A stretch of DNA of 64,000 nt from an uncultured Microcaldota archaeon (GCA_903851445.1 CAINOH010000009.1:149908-213907), one strand, 5' to 3'. Positions 50,488 to 59,283 are shown, counted from the stretch's first letter. The notes: a model not told the origin generated them from the letters alone. Numbers and translations are program-made.

Positions 50488-52185
50488 GTGATTCCAATCG
50501 TGACTCGCAGGATACTCATCACTTCGGCTTTGCCCTATGCGAACGGCGACATCCACTTCGGCCACATAATGAGCACCTACCTGCCGGCCGACGTCTATTC
50601 TCGCTACTGCAAGCTCGCCGGGTACGACGCACTCTACATCTGCGCATCTGACGAGCACGGCACCCCAATCGAGCTTGCAGCCCAGAAAGCCGGAAAGGAC
50701 GCGGCGACGTTCGTGAACGAGTTCCACGACCGCCAGGCAGCTGACTTTGCAGCGCTCGGCATACGCTTTGACGAGTACTACCACACCAATTCGGACGAGA
50801 ACACCAAGGTCGCGCAGGAGTTCTTTGCCGAACACAAAAAGAAAGGAGACATTTACGAAAAGGAAGTTGAGCAGACGTTCTGCGAAAAGGACGGCCGCTT
50901 CCTTCCAGACCGCTTTCTCCGCGGCACCTGTCCGTTCTGCAGCGCAGAGGACCAGTACGGTGACAGTTGCGAAAAGTGCGGCAAGACCTATGGTGCAGGC
51001 GAGCTTTTGAACCCGCGCTGCGCGGTCTGCGGCGGCACGCCCATACGCAAGAAGTCAAGGCACCTGTTCTTTTCCCTCTCGAAATACTCCCAGTGGCTCG
51101 AAAAATACCAGTCCGAACAGCCGTTCCCGCGCGAGGTGGTGAACTACCTGGGAAAGTGGATTTCCGAGGGCCTTGCTGACTGGGACATAACCCGCGACGG
51201 CCCGTACTTCGGCATCCCCATCCCCGGCGAGGAGAACAAGTTCTTCTACGTCTGGTACGACGCGCCCATCGGGTACATATCCTCCACGCTTCACTACTGC
51301 AACGCCCACGGAAAGAATTTTGAGGACTATTGGAAGGGAACGGACGCCGAGCTCGTGCACTTCATAGGAAAGGACATCGTCTACTTCCACTTCCTCTTCT
51401 GGCCCGCGATGCTCAAGGAAGCAGGTTATTCGCTTCCCCACCGCATCCCGGTCCGCGGCCACGCCACGATACAGGGCGAGAAGATGAGCAAGAGCCGCGG
51501 GAACTTCATCGGGCTTTCGGAGTTCCTCGCAAAATACCCGGCGGACTACCTGCGCTTCTACTACAACTCCGTCACGCCCAACAACTCGTCTGACGCGGAC
51601 TTTTCCTGGGAGGAGTTCGGCGCGAAGACGAACAGCGAGCTTGTCGGCGCGCTGTGCAACTACTGCTACCGAGTGCTCTCCTTCACCAGCAGCCAGTTTG
51701 AAGGGCAAGTCCCGGTGCCCGCGCCCGGGCTTTTGGACTCCAAGCTTGAGAAGGAATTCTCAGCAAAGATTGACGCAATGCCTTCCGCAATCGCAGACCA
51801 GCTTGAGCAGGTGGAAATCAAGGCCGGCCTGGAGGCGGGGATGGCCTTTGTCAACGACTGCAACCGCTACTTCAACGACCGCGCGCCCTGGAAGCTCGCA
51901 AAGGAAAGGCCGGAGGAAGCGAAGGCCGTGATGTTCCTTGCGGCAAAGGCGGCGTACGCCATCTCAATCCACTTCCAGCCGTTCATACCCTTCTACTGCC
52001 AGAAAATCTACTCCCAGCTCGGGTTTGAAGGGGACGTTTCGGCAGTGCGCTGGGCAGACCTTTCGGCGTTTGCGCCCGGCAGGAAGCTTGCAAAGCCGGA
52101 GATAGTCTACCGGCCGCTTGAAAAGGAAGTCCTCGCGGCCGAGGCTGCAAAGCTTGCCGCTGCTTGCAAAAAAATAATCGTTTAA
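50488..52185 (+). CDS. metG: Methionyl-tRNA synthetase
   Basis: Charges initiator and elongator tRNA-Met. The 565-residue protein has HIGH as FGHI (DIHFGHIMSTYL), the zinc-binding CP insertion with CPFC ... CEKCG ... CAVCGG, KMSKS as GEKMSKSRGN, and the anticodon-binding helical domain (ADYLRFYYNSVTPNNSSDADF, AKAAYAISIHFQPF). No C-terminal tRNA-binding EMAPII domain is attached. The start is GTG at 50488. Confidence 0.95.
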   Translation: MIPIVTRRILITSALPYANGDIHFGHIMSTYLPADVYSRYCKLAGYDALYICASDEHGTPIELAAQKAGKDAATFVNEFHDRQAADFAALGIRFDEYYHTNSDENTKVAQEFFAEHKKKGDIYEKEVEQTFCEKDGRFLPDRFLRGTCPFCSAEDQYGDSCEKCGKTYGAGELLNPRCAVCGGTPIRKKSRHLFFSLSKYSQWLEKYQSEQPFPREVVNYLGKWISEGLADWDITRDGPYFGIPIPGEENKFFYVWYDAPIGYISSTLHYCNAHGKNFEDYWKGTDAELVHFIGKDIVYFHFLFWPAMLKEAGYSLPHRIPVRGHATIQGEKMSKSRGNFIGLSEFLAKYPADYLRFYYNSVTPNNSSDADFSWEEFGAKTNSELVGALCNYCYRVLSFTSSQFEGQVPVPAPGLLDSKLEKEFSAKIDAMPSAIADQLEQVEIKAGLEAGMAFVNDCNRYFNDRAPWKLAKERPEEAKAVMFLAAKAAYAISIHFQPFIPFYCQKIYSQLGFEGDVSAVRWADLSAFAPGRKLAKPEIVYRPLEKEVLAAEAAKLAAACKKIIV

Positions 52186-52203
52186 CCAGTTACGCGTGGT
52201 CGT

Positions 52204-52491
52204 GTGGATAATCCAAGGAGCAGACGAAGAGTAGGTTTACATGAGTCTACGCCCACTGTTGACGTTCACGTCAACAACGCCACGAAAATTGCCGGCCGGC
52301 CGGTAACGGGCCTCATTGAGGCGCTGCACATCGAGGGTTACCATCCGAAAAAAGACGAGCAGCACATCATCCGCGTTTTTAAGGAAGAAGCAGAAGAACG
52401 CAACATTTCACCAGAGGACCATGCGCGCGAGATGCTGGTTTTGTTCCAAAGGCATTGGGAAAAGAATAACGCAGGCAACCCGCGCGGCTGA
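52204..52491 (+). CDS. Hypothetical small protein after metG
   Basis: A 95-residue soluble protein, not recognised, with a mixed charged second half (EEAEERNISPEDHAREMLVLFQRH). It begins GTG at 52204, 18 nt after metG, so it is probably co-transcribed with it. Its codon use is a little more AT-rich than metG. It has no metal or membrane motif. Confidence 0.5.
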   Translation: MDNPRSRRRVGLHESTPTVDVHVNNATKIAGRPVTGLIEALHIEGYHPKKDEQHIIRVFKEEAEERNISPEDHAREMLVLFQRHWEKNNAGNPRG

Positions 52492-52530
52492 TTTTTGGCA
52501 GTTGCCTCCGAACCACATCTCCCAAGCCCG

Positions 52531-52540
52531 TTTTATTTAT
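52531..52540 (+). promoter_or_regulatory. TATA-like element of tRNA-Trp
   Basis: TTTTATTTAT, about 33 nt before the first base of the tRNA gene. Confidence 0.35.
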
Positions 52541-52603
52541 TTCCACCACCATACTATCTTCCGTAATCGGATGGGGTTATGGTATAACCTGGCAGAACAG
52601 CAG

Positions 52604-52637
52604 AGGCAACGGAACCTTCGGGTCCCAAGCCGCTGAA
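52604..52637 (+). other. tRNA-Trp intron 1
   Basis: Thirty-four bases removed from the anticodon stem (between positions 30 and 31). It folds into GGC/GCC and a TTCG-capped hairpin. Confidence 0.75.
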
Positions 52638-52644
52638 GCTCCAG

Positions 52645-52798
52645 CAAAACCTGCGCCTCAAAACGCACGTTTGGATTAACTTCCTGTCAGGGAGCAAGGT
52701 TTTCCGAGCAGCAGCGCACCAGTTGCGTTGCGTGCGATGACTGAAAGACTGGAGCGCGGATTGGCCTTCGGGCCAAGATGAACGCGCCAAATGGAGAA
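52645..52798 (+). other. tRNA-Trp intron 2
   Basis: A 154-base intron at 37/38. It is highly structured: CTTCCT/AGGGAG, an 8-bp GCAGCGCA/TGCGTTGC hairpin, CGCACG/CGTGCG and a TGGCC-TTCG-GGCCA hairpin. Archaeal Trp introns often contain a box C/D guide; I see GATGA- and CTGA-like bits but cannot confirm one. Confidence 0.7.
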
Positions 52799-52901
52799 AC
52801 CTGCGGATCGGGGTTCAAATCCCCGTGACCCCATTTCATTTCTTTCTGGTTTTTGAGACTTTTTCGCCGGAGTTTATATTTTCGTTGTTTCTAATGCTGT
52901 C

Positions 52902-53270
52902 ATGCAAATCAACTTCAAGCGCTATCTCCTCTACCTTGTCCGCTGGCAGCTTTCCACGCCCATACTTGCGTTCGTGATATTGTGGATGGCCGGCTACGAC
53001 ACGCTTACCGCGACCATCGTCGCAAACATCATCGGAGGCCTCATCTTCTTCTGGGTCGACCAGTACATCTTCACCTCAAAGGACCTCGCCGCCCAGTGGG
53101 AAGTCAGGGAGAACGTCAAGTGTTCGGACTGCGGCAAGCTGGCGCGCGGCTATAGGCTCGTAAGGACCGAGAACTACGACAAGACAAGGGACGCGGCACC
53201 CAAGTTCAGGTGCGAGTCCTGTTCGCAGAGGAAATCGGAAGAGCTCAAGAAGACGGGAATAAAGGTCTAG
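52902..53270 (+). CDS. Two-helix membrane protein with zinc finger
   Basis: A 122-residue protein with two N-terminal membrane helices (about 15-50: LSTPILAFVILWM, ATIVANIIGGLIFFW) and a cytoplasmic CSDCG ... CESC zinc site (about 69-110). The helices resemble GtrA-like proteins. Function unknown. Its stop overlaps that of the next gene on the other strand (shared CTAG, 53267-53270). Confidence 0.6.
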   Translation: MQINFKRYLLYLVRWQLSTPILAFVILWMAGYDTLTATIVANIIGGLIFFWVDQYIFTSKDLAAQWEVRENVKCSDCGKLARGYRLVRTENYDKTRDAAPKFRCESCSQRKSEELKKTGIKV

Positions 53271-53935
53271 GCTTTTGCCTGTCCTTTGGCCGGCTCTTTG
53301 TTTGAAATTATTTCATCTATAGCATAAGCAATCTTTTTGGAAATTTCCGGGTCAAGGAATTTTTGTTGCTCTGGCTGGCGTATCTTACTGTAGGTTAGGT
53401 TGTGGTCCGGATCCAGTTTTTGGCTAACCGAGTAGTTGTTTGCAATGTTCTTTATTCTTGTGAGTTTTGTTTTCATTTTTTTATGCAGTTGTTTTGGCAA
53501 GGCGTGGTCAATCGCAGGAACTTCCACGTAGTAGTTCCCGCCAAATTTGATTAGAAGAATCTCGTGAGGATACCACAAACCCGGCGCGCCCATGGGTCCG
53601 ACTTTGAATTTTTTTGGTTTGGCTTTTTCGGCATGACCCAGTATGTCCGGCGAAGATGAATGAAAACTGAACACTGTCGCGTCGTGTCTTTTTCTGTATT
53701 TTTGCAGGGCAGATCCAAAATCAAAGCTGCCGTCTCGGGTTTTTATTGCCATTATCTTAGCTGCCAGCTCTGGTGTTTCGTCCCTGGCAATCCCATATGT
53801 CGTTTTTTCAACAGGATTCTTTTCCAGCACGACCTCGTGGCCTAGTGTCCGAAGGATGCCAGCGCATTTTCGTGCGTGGTGTCCAGCGACAGTTTCCAAG
53901 GGGTGCTCGTTCCACAGGATAACTACTTTTGCCAT
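53267..53935 (-). CDS. Hypothetical protein, possible hydrolase-like fold
   Basis: A 222-residue soluble protein, not recognised. It begins with a strand-turn like MAKVVILWNEHPLETVAGHHARK and contains VFSFHSSSPD and a few conserved-looking His and Asp residues. The second half is Lys-rich with TRIKNIANNYS. Codon use is clearly more AT-rich than in neighbours, suggesting transfer. It is divergent from rnhB, 81 nt apart. Confidence 0.55.
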   Translation of the reverse strand: MAKVVILWNEHPLETVAGHHARKCAGILRTLGHEVVLEKNPVEKTTYGIARDETPELAAKIMAIKTRDGSFDFGSALQKYRKRHDATVFSFHSSSPDILGHAEKAKPKKFKVGPMGAPGLWYPHEILLIKFGGNYYVEVPAIDHALPKQLHKKMKTKLTRIKNIANNYSVSQKLDPDHNLTYSKIRQPEQQKFLDPEISKKIAYAIDEIISNKEPAKGQAKA

Positions 53936-54016
53936 GATTTGATTCGTTGCCCGGCATTTTATTCCTATGGCGCGGCCGCCATACTCCTTTATTTTCAGCT
54001 TCCTACAGTACTTGCA

Positions 54017-54703
54017 ATGGACTACGTAATCGGCTGCGACGAGGCAGGCCGCGGCTGCGTTTTAGGCGCCCTAGTCATGGCCGCGTTTGCGGTTCCCAAG
54101 GAGCGCGAGCTTGAGCTCAAGGCGGCAGGCGCGCGGGACTCGAAGGAGCTTACCCCGCAAAAGCGCGAGGAGCTTGCAAAGACTTTGGGTGCGATTGGCA
54201 AGTACGTGACACGCCACGTCTCCGCATCCGAGATCAACGCCGCGATGCTGAAGAAGAAGTCGCTCAACGAGCTTGAGGCGGAAATCATCGCAGAACTGTT
54301 GGACGCTTTCGTTTTGGGTTTGCAAAAAAAAGGCTCCACCATCAACACCATTTACGTCGACTCCCCGGACCCGGTCCCGAGAAAGTACGAGCAGCGCATC
54401 AGAAAGCACGCGAAGAACCTGGCGAAAATAAAGATAGTCAGCGACAACCATTCCGAAAACAAGTACCCGTGCGTAGCTGCGGCGTCGATAATGGCAAAGA
54501 CCGAGCGCGACTTCGAGCTTGAGAAAATCCACAAGATTTTCAAAAATGAGGAAATCGGCTGCGGTTACACGCACGACAAGGCCACCATTGCCTTTGTGCG
54601 CAGGCACCTGCACGACGAGAAGCTCGCGCCCTATCTCAGAACGCAGTGGAAAACCGTGAAAAACATGCAAATCGTGCAAATTGACCTGAATAAATTTTTC
54701 TAG
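54017..54703 (+). CDS. rnhB: Ribonuclease HII
   Basis: Removes RNA from RNA-DNA hybrids and misplaced ribonucleotides. The 228-residue protein begins CDEAGRGCVLGALV with the first two catalytic acids, has ARDSKELTP, YVDSPDP-type acidic motif and AAASIMAKTERD (third region). The ATG at 54017 starts DYVIGCDEAGRG as in the family; the open frame back to 53876 is not used because it overlaps the divergent gene and its promoter. Confidence 0.93.
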   Translation: MDYVIGCDEAGRGCVLGALVMAAFAVPKERELELKAAGARDSKELTPQKREELAKTLGAIGKYVTRHVSASEINAAMLKKKSLNELEAEIIAELLDAFVLGLQKKGSTINTIYVDSPDPVPRKYEQRIRKHAKNLAKIKIVSDNHSENKYPCVAAASIMAKTERDFELEKIHKIFKNEEIGCGYTHDKATIAFVRRHLHDEKLAPYLRTQWKTVKNMQIVQIDLNKFF

Positions 54704-54790
54704 TTTTCGGCAGTTTGACCAGCCTTCCACTATTCCGCGTCTTGGATTTTATCATTGGAACTCCGATACGCGAACTGCGGTCGGGTCGAC

Positions 54791-54798
54791 TTTATATA
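54791..54798 (+). promoter_or_regulatory. TATA box in the rnhB-exonuclease gap
   Basis: TTTATATA, one of the best archaeal TATA matches in the window, with no recognised protein gene downstream. Confidence 0.45.
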
Positions 54799-54882
54799 CT
54801 GAAACTTTTTACTCATATTCCCCCAACTTCAACAAAACCCAAAAACAAAAATTGCGGGTTTTGGAAGAATCCGAGTGTAAAT

Positions 54883-55082
54883 GCGTTTCGGCTCAATTAA
54901 TTGGGCTGTTTGAGTGGATTCGTAGAGCGAAGGAGTTCCACCGGCTTGTCCGTGTTCGGAAATCTCCCTCTTTGCGGAACCGCACAAAGAGCTCCAATTG
55001 CAAACGTTCGGCCGAACTGGAGAAAAATTTATGCAGGGCCCTAAACCAGCCCGAAAATTGGTTTGTCTCCGAACCGAAACGC
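54883..55082 (+). ncRNA. Candidate structured RNA
   Basis: GCGTTTCGG at 54883-54891 can pair with CCGAAACGC at 55074-55082, enclosing about 180 nt. Inside are CTCAA/TTGAG, CTCTTT-GCGG/CCGC-AAAGAG and the 12-bp palindrome GTTCGGCCGAAC (55006-55017). A TATA box lies about 90 nt upstream. I tested it against RNase P and SRP RNA landmarks and found no match. Confidence 0.35.
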
Positions 55083-55212
55083 AAAGCATGAATCGGGCGC
55101 TTTCAAAACCCGCCTTTTTCTATTTAAAGATTGGGCAAAGCAAAGGCTCTTTTTTCATCGTTGCAAGAAACAGCGAAAGCAAGAGAATACGGGAAGCCTG
55201 CATCTGCTTTTT

Positions 55213-55800
55213 CTATCTTTCCTGCAGTTCTTTGAGCTTGAAGAAGCACTTGGCGCAAGCTTCGGCGTCCTTGTACGCGCTGTGCGAACCTGAAAGTTCC
55301 TTTGCAAATAATTTCCAGTGAAGCTGCGAGAGCGTCGGCCACTTGTACCCGTAGCCATATCCGGTCTTCGGTATTGCGCAAAGGTCAGTAGTTGATTTCA
55401 TCGTGCAGAACTTCTCAATCTCCTTGAGCGTTTCGATGTCGGAGTGCAGACCCAGTCGGTAAAGCTCGGCGCCGAGGATTTTTTGGTCAAAGTCAATGTT
55501 GTGGCCAACCAAGGTGTGCGCCTCATCAAGGGCATCGATGAACTTTTCAAGGGCGTCCACAAGGGCAATTCCGTCTGCAAGCGCGCGCTCGGTTGTAATG
55601 CCGTGGATCCTTACAACGTCTTCAGGGATTGTGAACCCTTCGGGCTTGATAATCAGGTCCGCGCTTTCCTTGAGCTTGCCCGCATCATCATACATTAGGA
55701 AGCCCAGCTGAACCATGCGCGGCCAGTTGTCCGTGTCGCAAAAGTCCGCATCCCAGCGCACAGGCAGGCCGGTTGTCTCGGTGTCGAAGAAGAGGTACAC
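55213..55800 (-). CDS. DEDD-family 3'-5' exonuclease (DnaQ-like)
   Basis: A 195-residue exonuclease domain of the DnaQ/DEDDh group. The acidic motif I is FFDTETTGLPV, motif II is VGHNIDFDQKILG, and motif III H-x4-D is HSAYKDAEA. It resembles the proofreading domain of bacterial polymerase III but stands alone. The GTG at 55800 is chosen: an AGGATGG ribosome-binding site precedes it, and the longer frame would overlap scpB. It probably acts in DNA repair or RNA decay; adjacent to scpB on the same strand. Confidence 0.88.
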   Translation of the reverse strand: MYLFFDTETTGLPVRWDADFCDTDNWPRMVQLGFLMYDDAGKLKESADLIIKPEGFTIPEDVVRIHGITTERALADGIALVDALEKFIDALDEAHTLVGHNIDFDQKILGAELYRLGLHSDIETLKEIEKFCTMKSTTDLCAIPKTGYGYGYKWPTLSQLHWKLFAKELSGSHSAYKDAEACAKCFFKLKELQER

Positions 55801-55849
55801 TATGTTCTTACCATCCTGTAATCTTTTTAGCTGATTGCCAAGCGCAGCT

Positions 55850-56707
55850 TCACTGCGCCTGCTGGAAGTGTTCGAAGAACTTGCGCGTGGGCTTGAGCAG
55901 CCGCGTGTTGCCCTTCTTTTCGGAGATGATATAGCCGCGTTCCTTAAGCTCGGCAACATACTCATAGATTTCGCCGCGGAAGTAGTTCTTGAGCCCGCTC
56001 TGCAGTATCTGGCCTTTCTTTGCGATGAGCGCGAGAATCTTGAGCGATTTTCTTGAAAGCTCAATTTCCTTTGAAAGCTGCGAAACTGCGGGAAGGTAGA
56101 TGCTGCGCACCTGCAGCCGCGCCTCGTTGTTTATGAATTCAATCATCAGTGCGGACTGTCTTTCGTCGTATTCCGCCTGCAGGTTGTAGACAAAGCGGGT
56201 GGCTTGTTTTACCGTGCAGTGCGAAAGCAATGCAAGTTCTGCCGGAGTGAGTGGCTTGTTTGCAAGTAGCAACGCTGCCTCGATTACCTTGGCCTTGTCC
56301 AGCTCGGGTCTTTCCTTTGCAACCTCGGAAAGCTTGTCAAGTGCAGACTGGCCTATGTCGCCTTCCTCCTCGTATTGCGGCTCCTCCTCTTCAGCGTCTT
56401 TTGTTGTCATCGAGCCTTTGGAGTCGCCTTCGGAGGATTCCGTGTCAGCACCAGCAATGGTCTTTTCGGGGGTGATTGTCTCCATTAGCCGGGTTTCTTT
56501 TTTGTCTTCCGCTTCAGCGGCCTTCTGCTCCTCAATGGCTTGGCCTATCGCGTCGGAAGTCTTCTCAAGCTCGGCGCCGCCAATCTGCTCCTCGTGGGCG
56601 TTGATGGCCTCTTCATTGATGGACTCCACAAGCTCGGCCTCCATTCTGTCCGCCTGTTGCCTGAGGTCCTGGACTTCAGCAGTTGGTTTTACTGGCTTTC
56701 TTGCCAT
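55850..56707 (-). CDS. scpB: ScpB-like chromosome segregation protein
   Basis: Partner of SMC and ScpA in chromosome compaction. The 285-residue protein has a long acidic, probably disordered N-terminus (to about 125), then two winged-helix domains of the ScpB type: KVIEAALLLANKPLTPAELALLSHC and SRKSLKILALIAKKGQILQ with GYIISEKKGNTRLLKPTRKFFEHF. The usual ScpB has ~200 residues, so the acidic extension is notable. No smc or scpA is in the window. Confidence 0.85.
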   Translation of the reverse strand: MARKPVKPTAEVQDLRQQADRMEAELVESINEEAINAHEEQIGGAELEKTSDAIGQAIEEQKAAEAEDKKETRLMETITPEKTIAGADTESSEGDSKGSMTTKDAEEEEPQYEEEGDIGQSALDKLSEVAKERPELDKAKVIEAALLLANKPLTPAELALLSHCTVKQATRFVYNLQAEYDERQSALMIEFINNEARLQVRSIYLPAVSQLSKEIELSRKSLKILALIAKKGQILQSGLKNYFRGEIYEYVAELKERGYIISEKKGNTRLLKPTRKFFEHFQQAQ

Positions 56708-56872
56708 AGGCGTTACACTCGGTCTTTGCTTGCAACTCTAGTGGGTAATAGTAGTCAAGGCGGGGTTTTATAAAAATGCTTCAGCCCAAGCAATAGCGGC
56801 AACAGCCGGCTTTGCGCTGTTGACTAACTGCCTGCGTGTTGTAACAAGGGCATTGAAACTTAGGTGTAGACT

Positions 56873-57460
56873 ATGGCAGAGACTCTGCTTCCACAGGAAA
56901 AATATCTCGAATCGGGCATCCACATCGGGACCAAGACCAAGAACGGCGGGATGCGCGCATTCATCTACAAGGCGCGCGAGGACGGCCTCCACGTGCTCGA
57001 CCTCAAAAAGATGGACGAGCGCATGAGGCTTGCTGCAGGAATGCTTGCGGCATACGAGCCCTCCACAGTGTACATAATCGGCAGCAAGGACAACGCCTTC
57101 GGTCCAATCAACAAGATGTGCGAGCTTACGGGCTTTAACGCCCTGAACAACCGCTTCACTCCCGGCCGCTTCACAAACCCCGAGCGCGCCGACTTCGTCG
57201 AGCCGGCACTCATCTTCGTGACCGACCCCGGGGTTGACAAGCAGGCCGTAAAGGAGGCCAACGTCATCAACGTGCCCGTAATCGCGCTTTGCGACACCAA
57301 CAACAGCACCCGCTTCGTCGACCTGGTAATCCCGGCGAACAACAAGGGAAAGAAGGCCATCGCACTCGCGTTCTGGCTCATCACCCGTGAAGTGCTCAAG
57401 CTGAAGGGCTCAATCTCAGGCTACGAGGAGTTCACGGCAGTGCCGGCGGATTTTGAGTAA
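56873..57460 (+). CDS. rps2: Ribosomal protein S2 (uS2)
   Basis: Small-subunit protein. The 195-residue protein has the archaeal S2 core: LESGIHIGTKTKN, STVYIIGSKDNAFGP, NRFTPGRFTNP, PALIFVTDPGVDKQAV, NVINVPVIALCDTNNSTRFVDLVIPANNKGKKAI. It is short for S2 and lacks long extensions. The ATG is at 56873; a stand-alone location is normal in archaea. Confidence 0.95.
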   Translation: MAETLLPQEKYLESGIHIGTKTKNGGMRAFIYKAREDGLHVLDLKKMDERMRLAAGMLAAYEPSTVYIIGSKDNAFGPINKMCELTGFNALNNRFTPGRFTNPERADFVEPALIFVTDPGVDKQAVKEANVINVPVIALCDTNNSTRFVDLVIPANNKGKKAIALAFWLITREVLKLKGSISGYEEFTAVPADFE

Positions 57461-57508
57461 GTTCATTTAGGCGGTTTCTCCGCCATCATCTTTCTTTTTC
57501 TTAAAAAA

Positions 57509-58294
57509 TTAGATTTTTACAACAAGGCCTTCCTTAGCCGCAACCGCCTTCACTCCAGTCTCCTTTTCAAAGCGCGTCAGTTCCTTGTCTATCCCTGCCT
57601 TGAGGAAGCGCTCGCCAAAGTGCGAAAAGACGATCATCTTGGGCTTGTTTTTCATGGACGTGACCCCGGCGATGACTTCATTGAGGCACAGGTGGAACTC
57701 GAACCGGTCGGAAGCTGGCCGCAGGCAGTTCACCACAAACGCGCCAAGCCCGCCTTCCAAGTCATATTGCTTCCATAGCCCTGCAAAGACCTGCGTGTCA
57801 GCTGTGTACGCGACGGTCTTGCCGCCTGCTGACTTGTAGATGAAGCCGATTGACGAGGGGTCCTCGTGGTCGCACGCAGTGGCGGTGAGCTTGCCTGCAT
57901 CGAGCAGCTGGCGGCACTCGCCCGGAGTCATTGCCTTGCAGTTGAGAAGAAGTGACTTGAAGTATTCGGGGACCTCCTTTTCGAACTCGCCGATTCCCTC
58001 AACCACGCTCCGTGCCGCAAGCAGGGTGCCGAACTTCTTGTGCCAGTGGTCAAGGGTCATCGCCTCAATCACAATCTTGGCGTCGCCAACGTGGTCGAGG
58101 TGGCAGTGGGAGACAAAGACCGTGTTGAGGCCCTTGAAGGAAAGCTTGTTCGAGAACGTCTTGAGGAACGCTCCGGGACCCGGGTCGCAGTGCATCACCA
58201 GCTTGCCGTCAGTTAGCCGAAAGCCGCCCGTAGGCATGGCCTGCGTGTCAAGCACTACCCGACCGCCCCCGCAGCCTAGGAAAAAGAGTTCCAT
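57509..58294 (-). CDS. MBL-fold metallohydrolase (RNase Z-like)
   Basis: A 261-residue metallo-beta-lactamase-fold protein. The metal motif is SHCHLDHVGD, with later histidines in ACDHEDPSS and FSHFGE. The fold and length are like RNase Z or PhnP-type phosphodiesterases, but the RNase Z exosite is not evident. The ATG is at 58294. It is convergent with rps2. The exact substrate is unknown. Confidence 0.8.
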   Translation of the reverse strand: MELFFLGCGGGRVVLDTQAMPTGGFRLTDGKLVMHCDPGPGAFLKTFSNKLSFKGLNTVFVSHCHLDHVGDAKIVIEAMTLDHWHKKFGTLLAARSVVEGIGEFEKEVPEYFKSLLLNCKAMTPGECRQLLDAGKLTATACDHEDPSSIGFIYKSAGGKTVAYTADTQVFAGLWKQYDLEGGLGAFVVNCLRPASDRFEFHLCLNEVIAGVTSMKNKPKMIVFSHFGERFLKAGIDKELTRFEKETGVKAVAAKEGLVVKI

Positions 58295-58383
58295 TGCAAT
58301 ACAATGGGCGCGGGAAGAAAATAAAAGGCTGAAGCGGGGTTGCCGAACGAAATAAAAAAGCGCTCGCAGTCGTGTCTTTCGTG

Positions 58384-59229
58384 ATGTATATGGGTAGGTC
58401 TCAAAAGGGTTTTATTCGCGATATCAACGCCGGGCGTGCAAGCAACCGTCCTTTTTGGACGGAACAAAAGAGACAGGCTGCCCAGACGGCTCAAGCCAAC
58501 GCGGCCAGGGAAAAGGAACTGGCCGTGCTGAAAGCCAGGTCAGAAGAGCTTCGGAATTCATATTCCGCCGCCTTGAAAGCCAGAGATTTCGTGAAGTGCA
58601 GGGACACTTTGCAGCAACTATCGCGGGTTTATAGAGAGCGAAGTATGGATCACCACTATGATGTTGTGATGGGGCGTTTGGATTCTGCGGACAAAGTCGT
58701 CGATTCCCTTCATGAGATAAACGAAATCCGCGCCAAATACCCTGCGGAACAGAGGACTGCGGTCGGAGTTAGCAAACCATCGAAGACGGATTCTGAAGAC
58801 CTGTACACGCATCACATCAGAGCCGCAACCAACATAGCAAAGCTGTTCAAAAAGCCAGTAGAGGAGCATCCCCTTTCAAAGGCGCACTCAAACGAAGCCG
58901 CGGCCATCAAGGAGCATTATTCCTCGTTGGTTAAGGTGGAGCGCATAAAGCGTATAGAAAAGGACTTGGCGATGCTCAAACCCGAAAATATTGGTTCACT
59001 CAAGGACTTGTTAATGGGAGAGCTCGCCCGGTTGAACGGTTCTCCCTCGGAGGCACGGACGCACTACATGCGTGCTTTTGCACCCGGCAAGGAACAGCGC
59101 GACAATGTCCGCTTCATCGTAGATCTGAACGGCCGGGAAACTGCCCGTAATATCCTTGAACTTGCCGCGCCTGAAGGCGAAAAACCTACGTTGTTCGCCC
59201 GAAGGATGTTTGCGGAACATCTCTACTAG
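58384..59229 (+). CDS. Hypothetical helical protein
   Basis: A 281-residue mostly helical protein, not recognised. It is basic near the start (RSQKGFIRDINAG) and has regular helical pairs (RNSYSAALKARDFVKCRDTLQQLSRVY in parts) that resemble TPR-like repeats; also DLLMGELARLNGSPSEARTHYMRAF near 225-250. It is divergent from the MBL gene by ~90 nt. Codon use is more even than in neighbours. The ATG at 58384 or 58390 is likely; GTG 58372 would add four residues. Confidence 0.6.
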   Translation: MYMGRSQKGFIRDINAGRASNRPFWTEQKRQAAQTAQANAAREKELAVLKARSEELRNSYSAALKARDFVKCRDTLQQLSRVYRERSMDHHYDVVMGRLDSADKVVDSLHEINEIRAKYPAEQRTAVGVSKPSKTDSEDLYTHHIRAATNIAKLFKKPVEEHPLSKAHSNEAAAIKEHYSSLVKVERIKRIEKDLAMLKPENIGSLKDLLMGELARLNGSPSEARTHYMRAFAPGKEQRDNVRFIVDLNGRETARNILELAAPEGEKPTLFARRMFAEHLY

Positions 59230-59283
59230 ATGAAATAAGTAGAGCTTTAAAATAAGAAATAAAAAGAAAAAGTGAAAGAGGAA

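Larger units (their letters stand above)
52573..52833 (+). tRNA. tRNA-Trp (CCA) with two introns
   Basis: Exons are 52573-52603, 52638-52644 and 52799-52833 (73 nt mature). Acceptor GGGGTTA pairs with TGACCCC, with discriminator A at 52833. The T arm is CGGGG-TTCAAAT-CCCCG. After splicing, the anticodon stem is GCAGG/CCTGC with loop CTCCAGA. Both introns have bulge-helix-bulge signals. The first (34 nt, between positions 30 and 31) has helix CAGC/GCTG with bulges AGA and AAG. The second (154 nt, at 37/38, the common archaeal Trp site) has helix CTCC/GGAG with bulges AGC and AAA. The D stem has one A-A mismatch. Confidence 0.85.
54704..55212. other. 509 nt gap with a strong promoter and inverted repeats
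   Basis: The gap between rnhB and the exonuclease (both point into it) has a strong TATA element, TTTATATA, at 54791-54798 on the plus strand. It also holds several inverted repeats (see the next entry). An open frame at 54852-55091 (79 residues, TTG start, Lys/Arg/Ser-rich) is possible but unconvincing. Confidence 0.4.

Noticed and set aside
52573-52833. RNase P RNA or SRP RNA
   Set aside because: None of the conserved core sequences of either RNA is present, and the tRNA-Trp exons with two perfect bulge-helix-bulge signals explain the ends.
54829-55089. Minus-strand frame of 86 residues in the gap after rnhB
   Set aside because: No start signal, no domain, and composition unlike neighbouring proteins.
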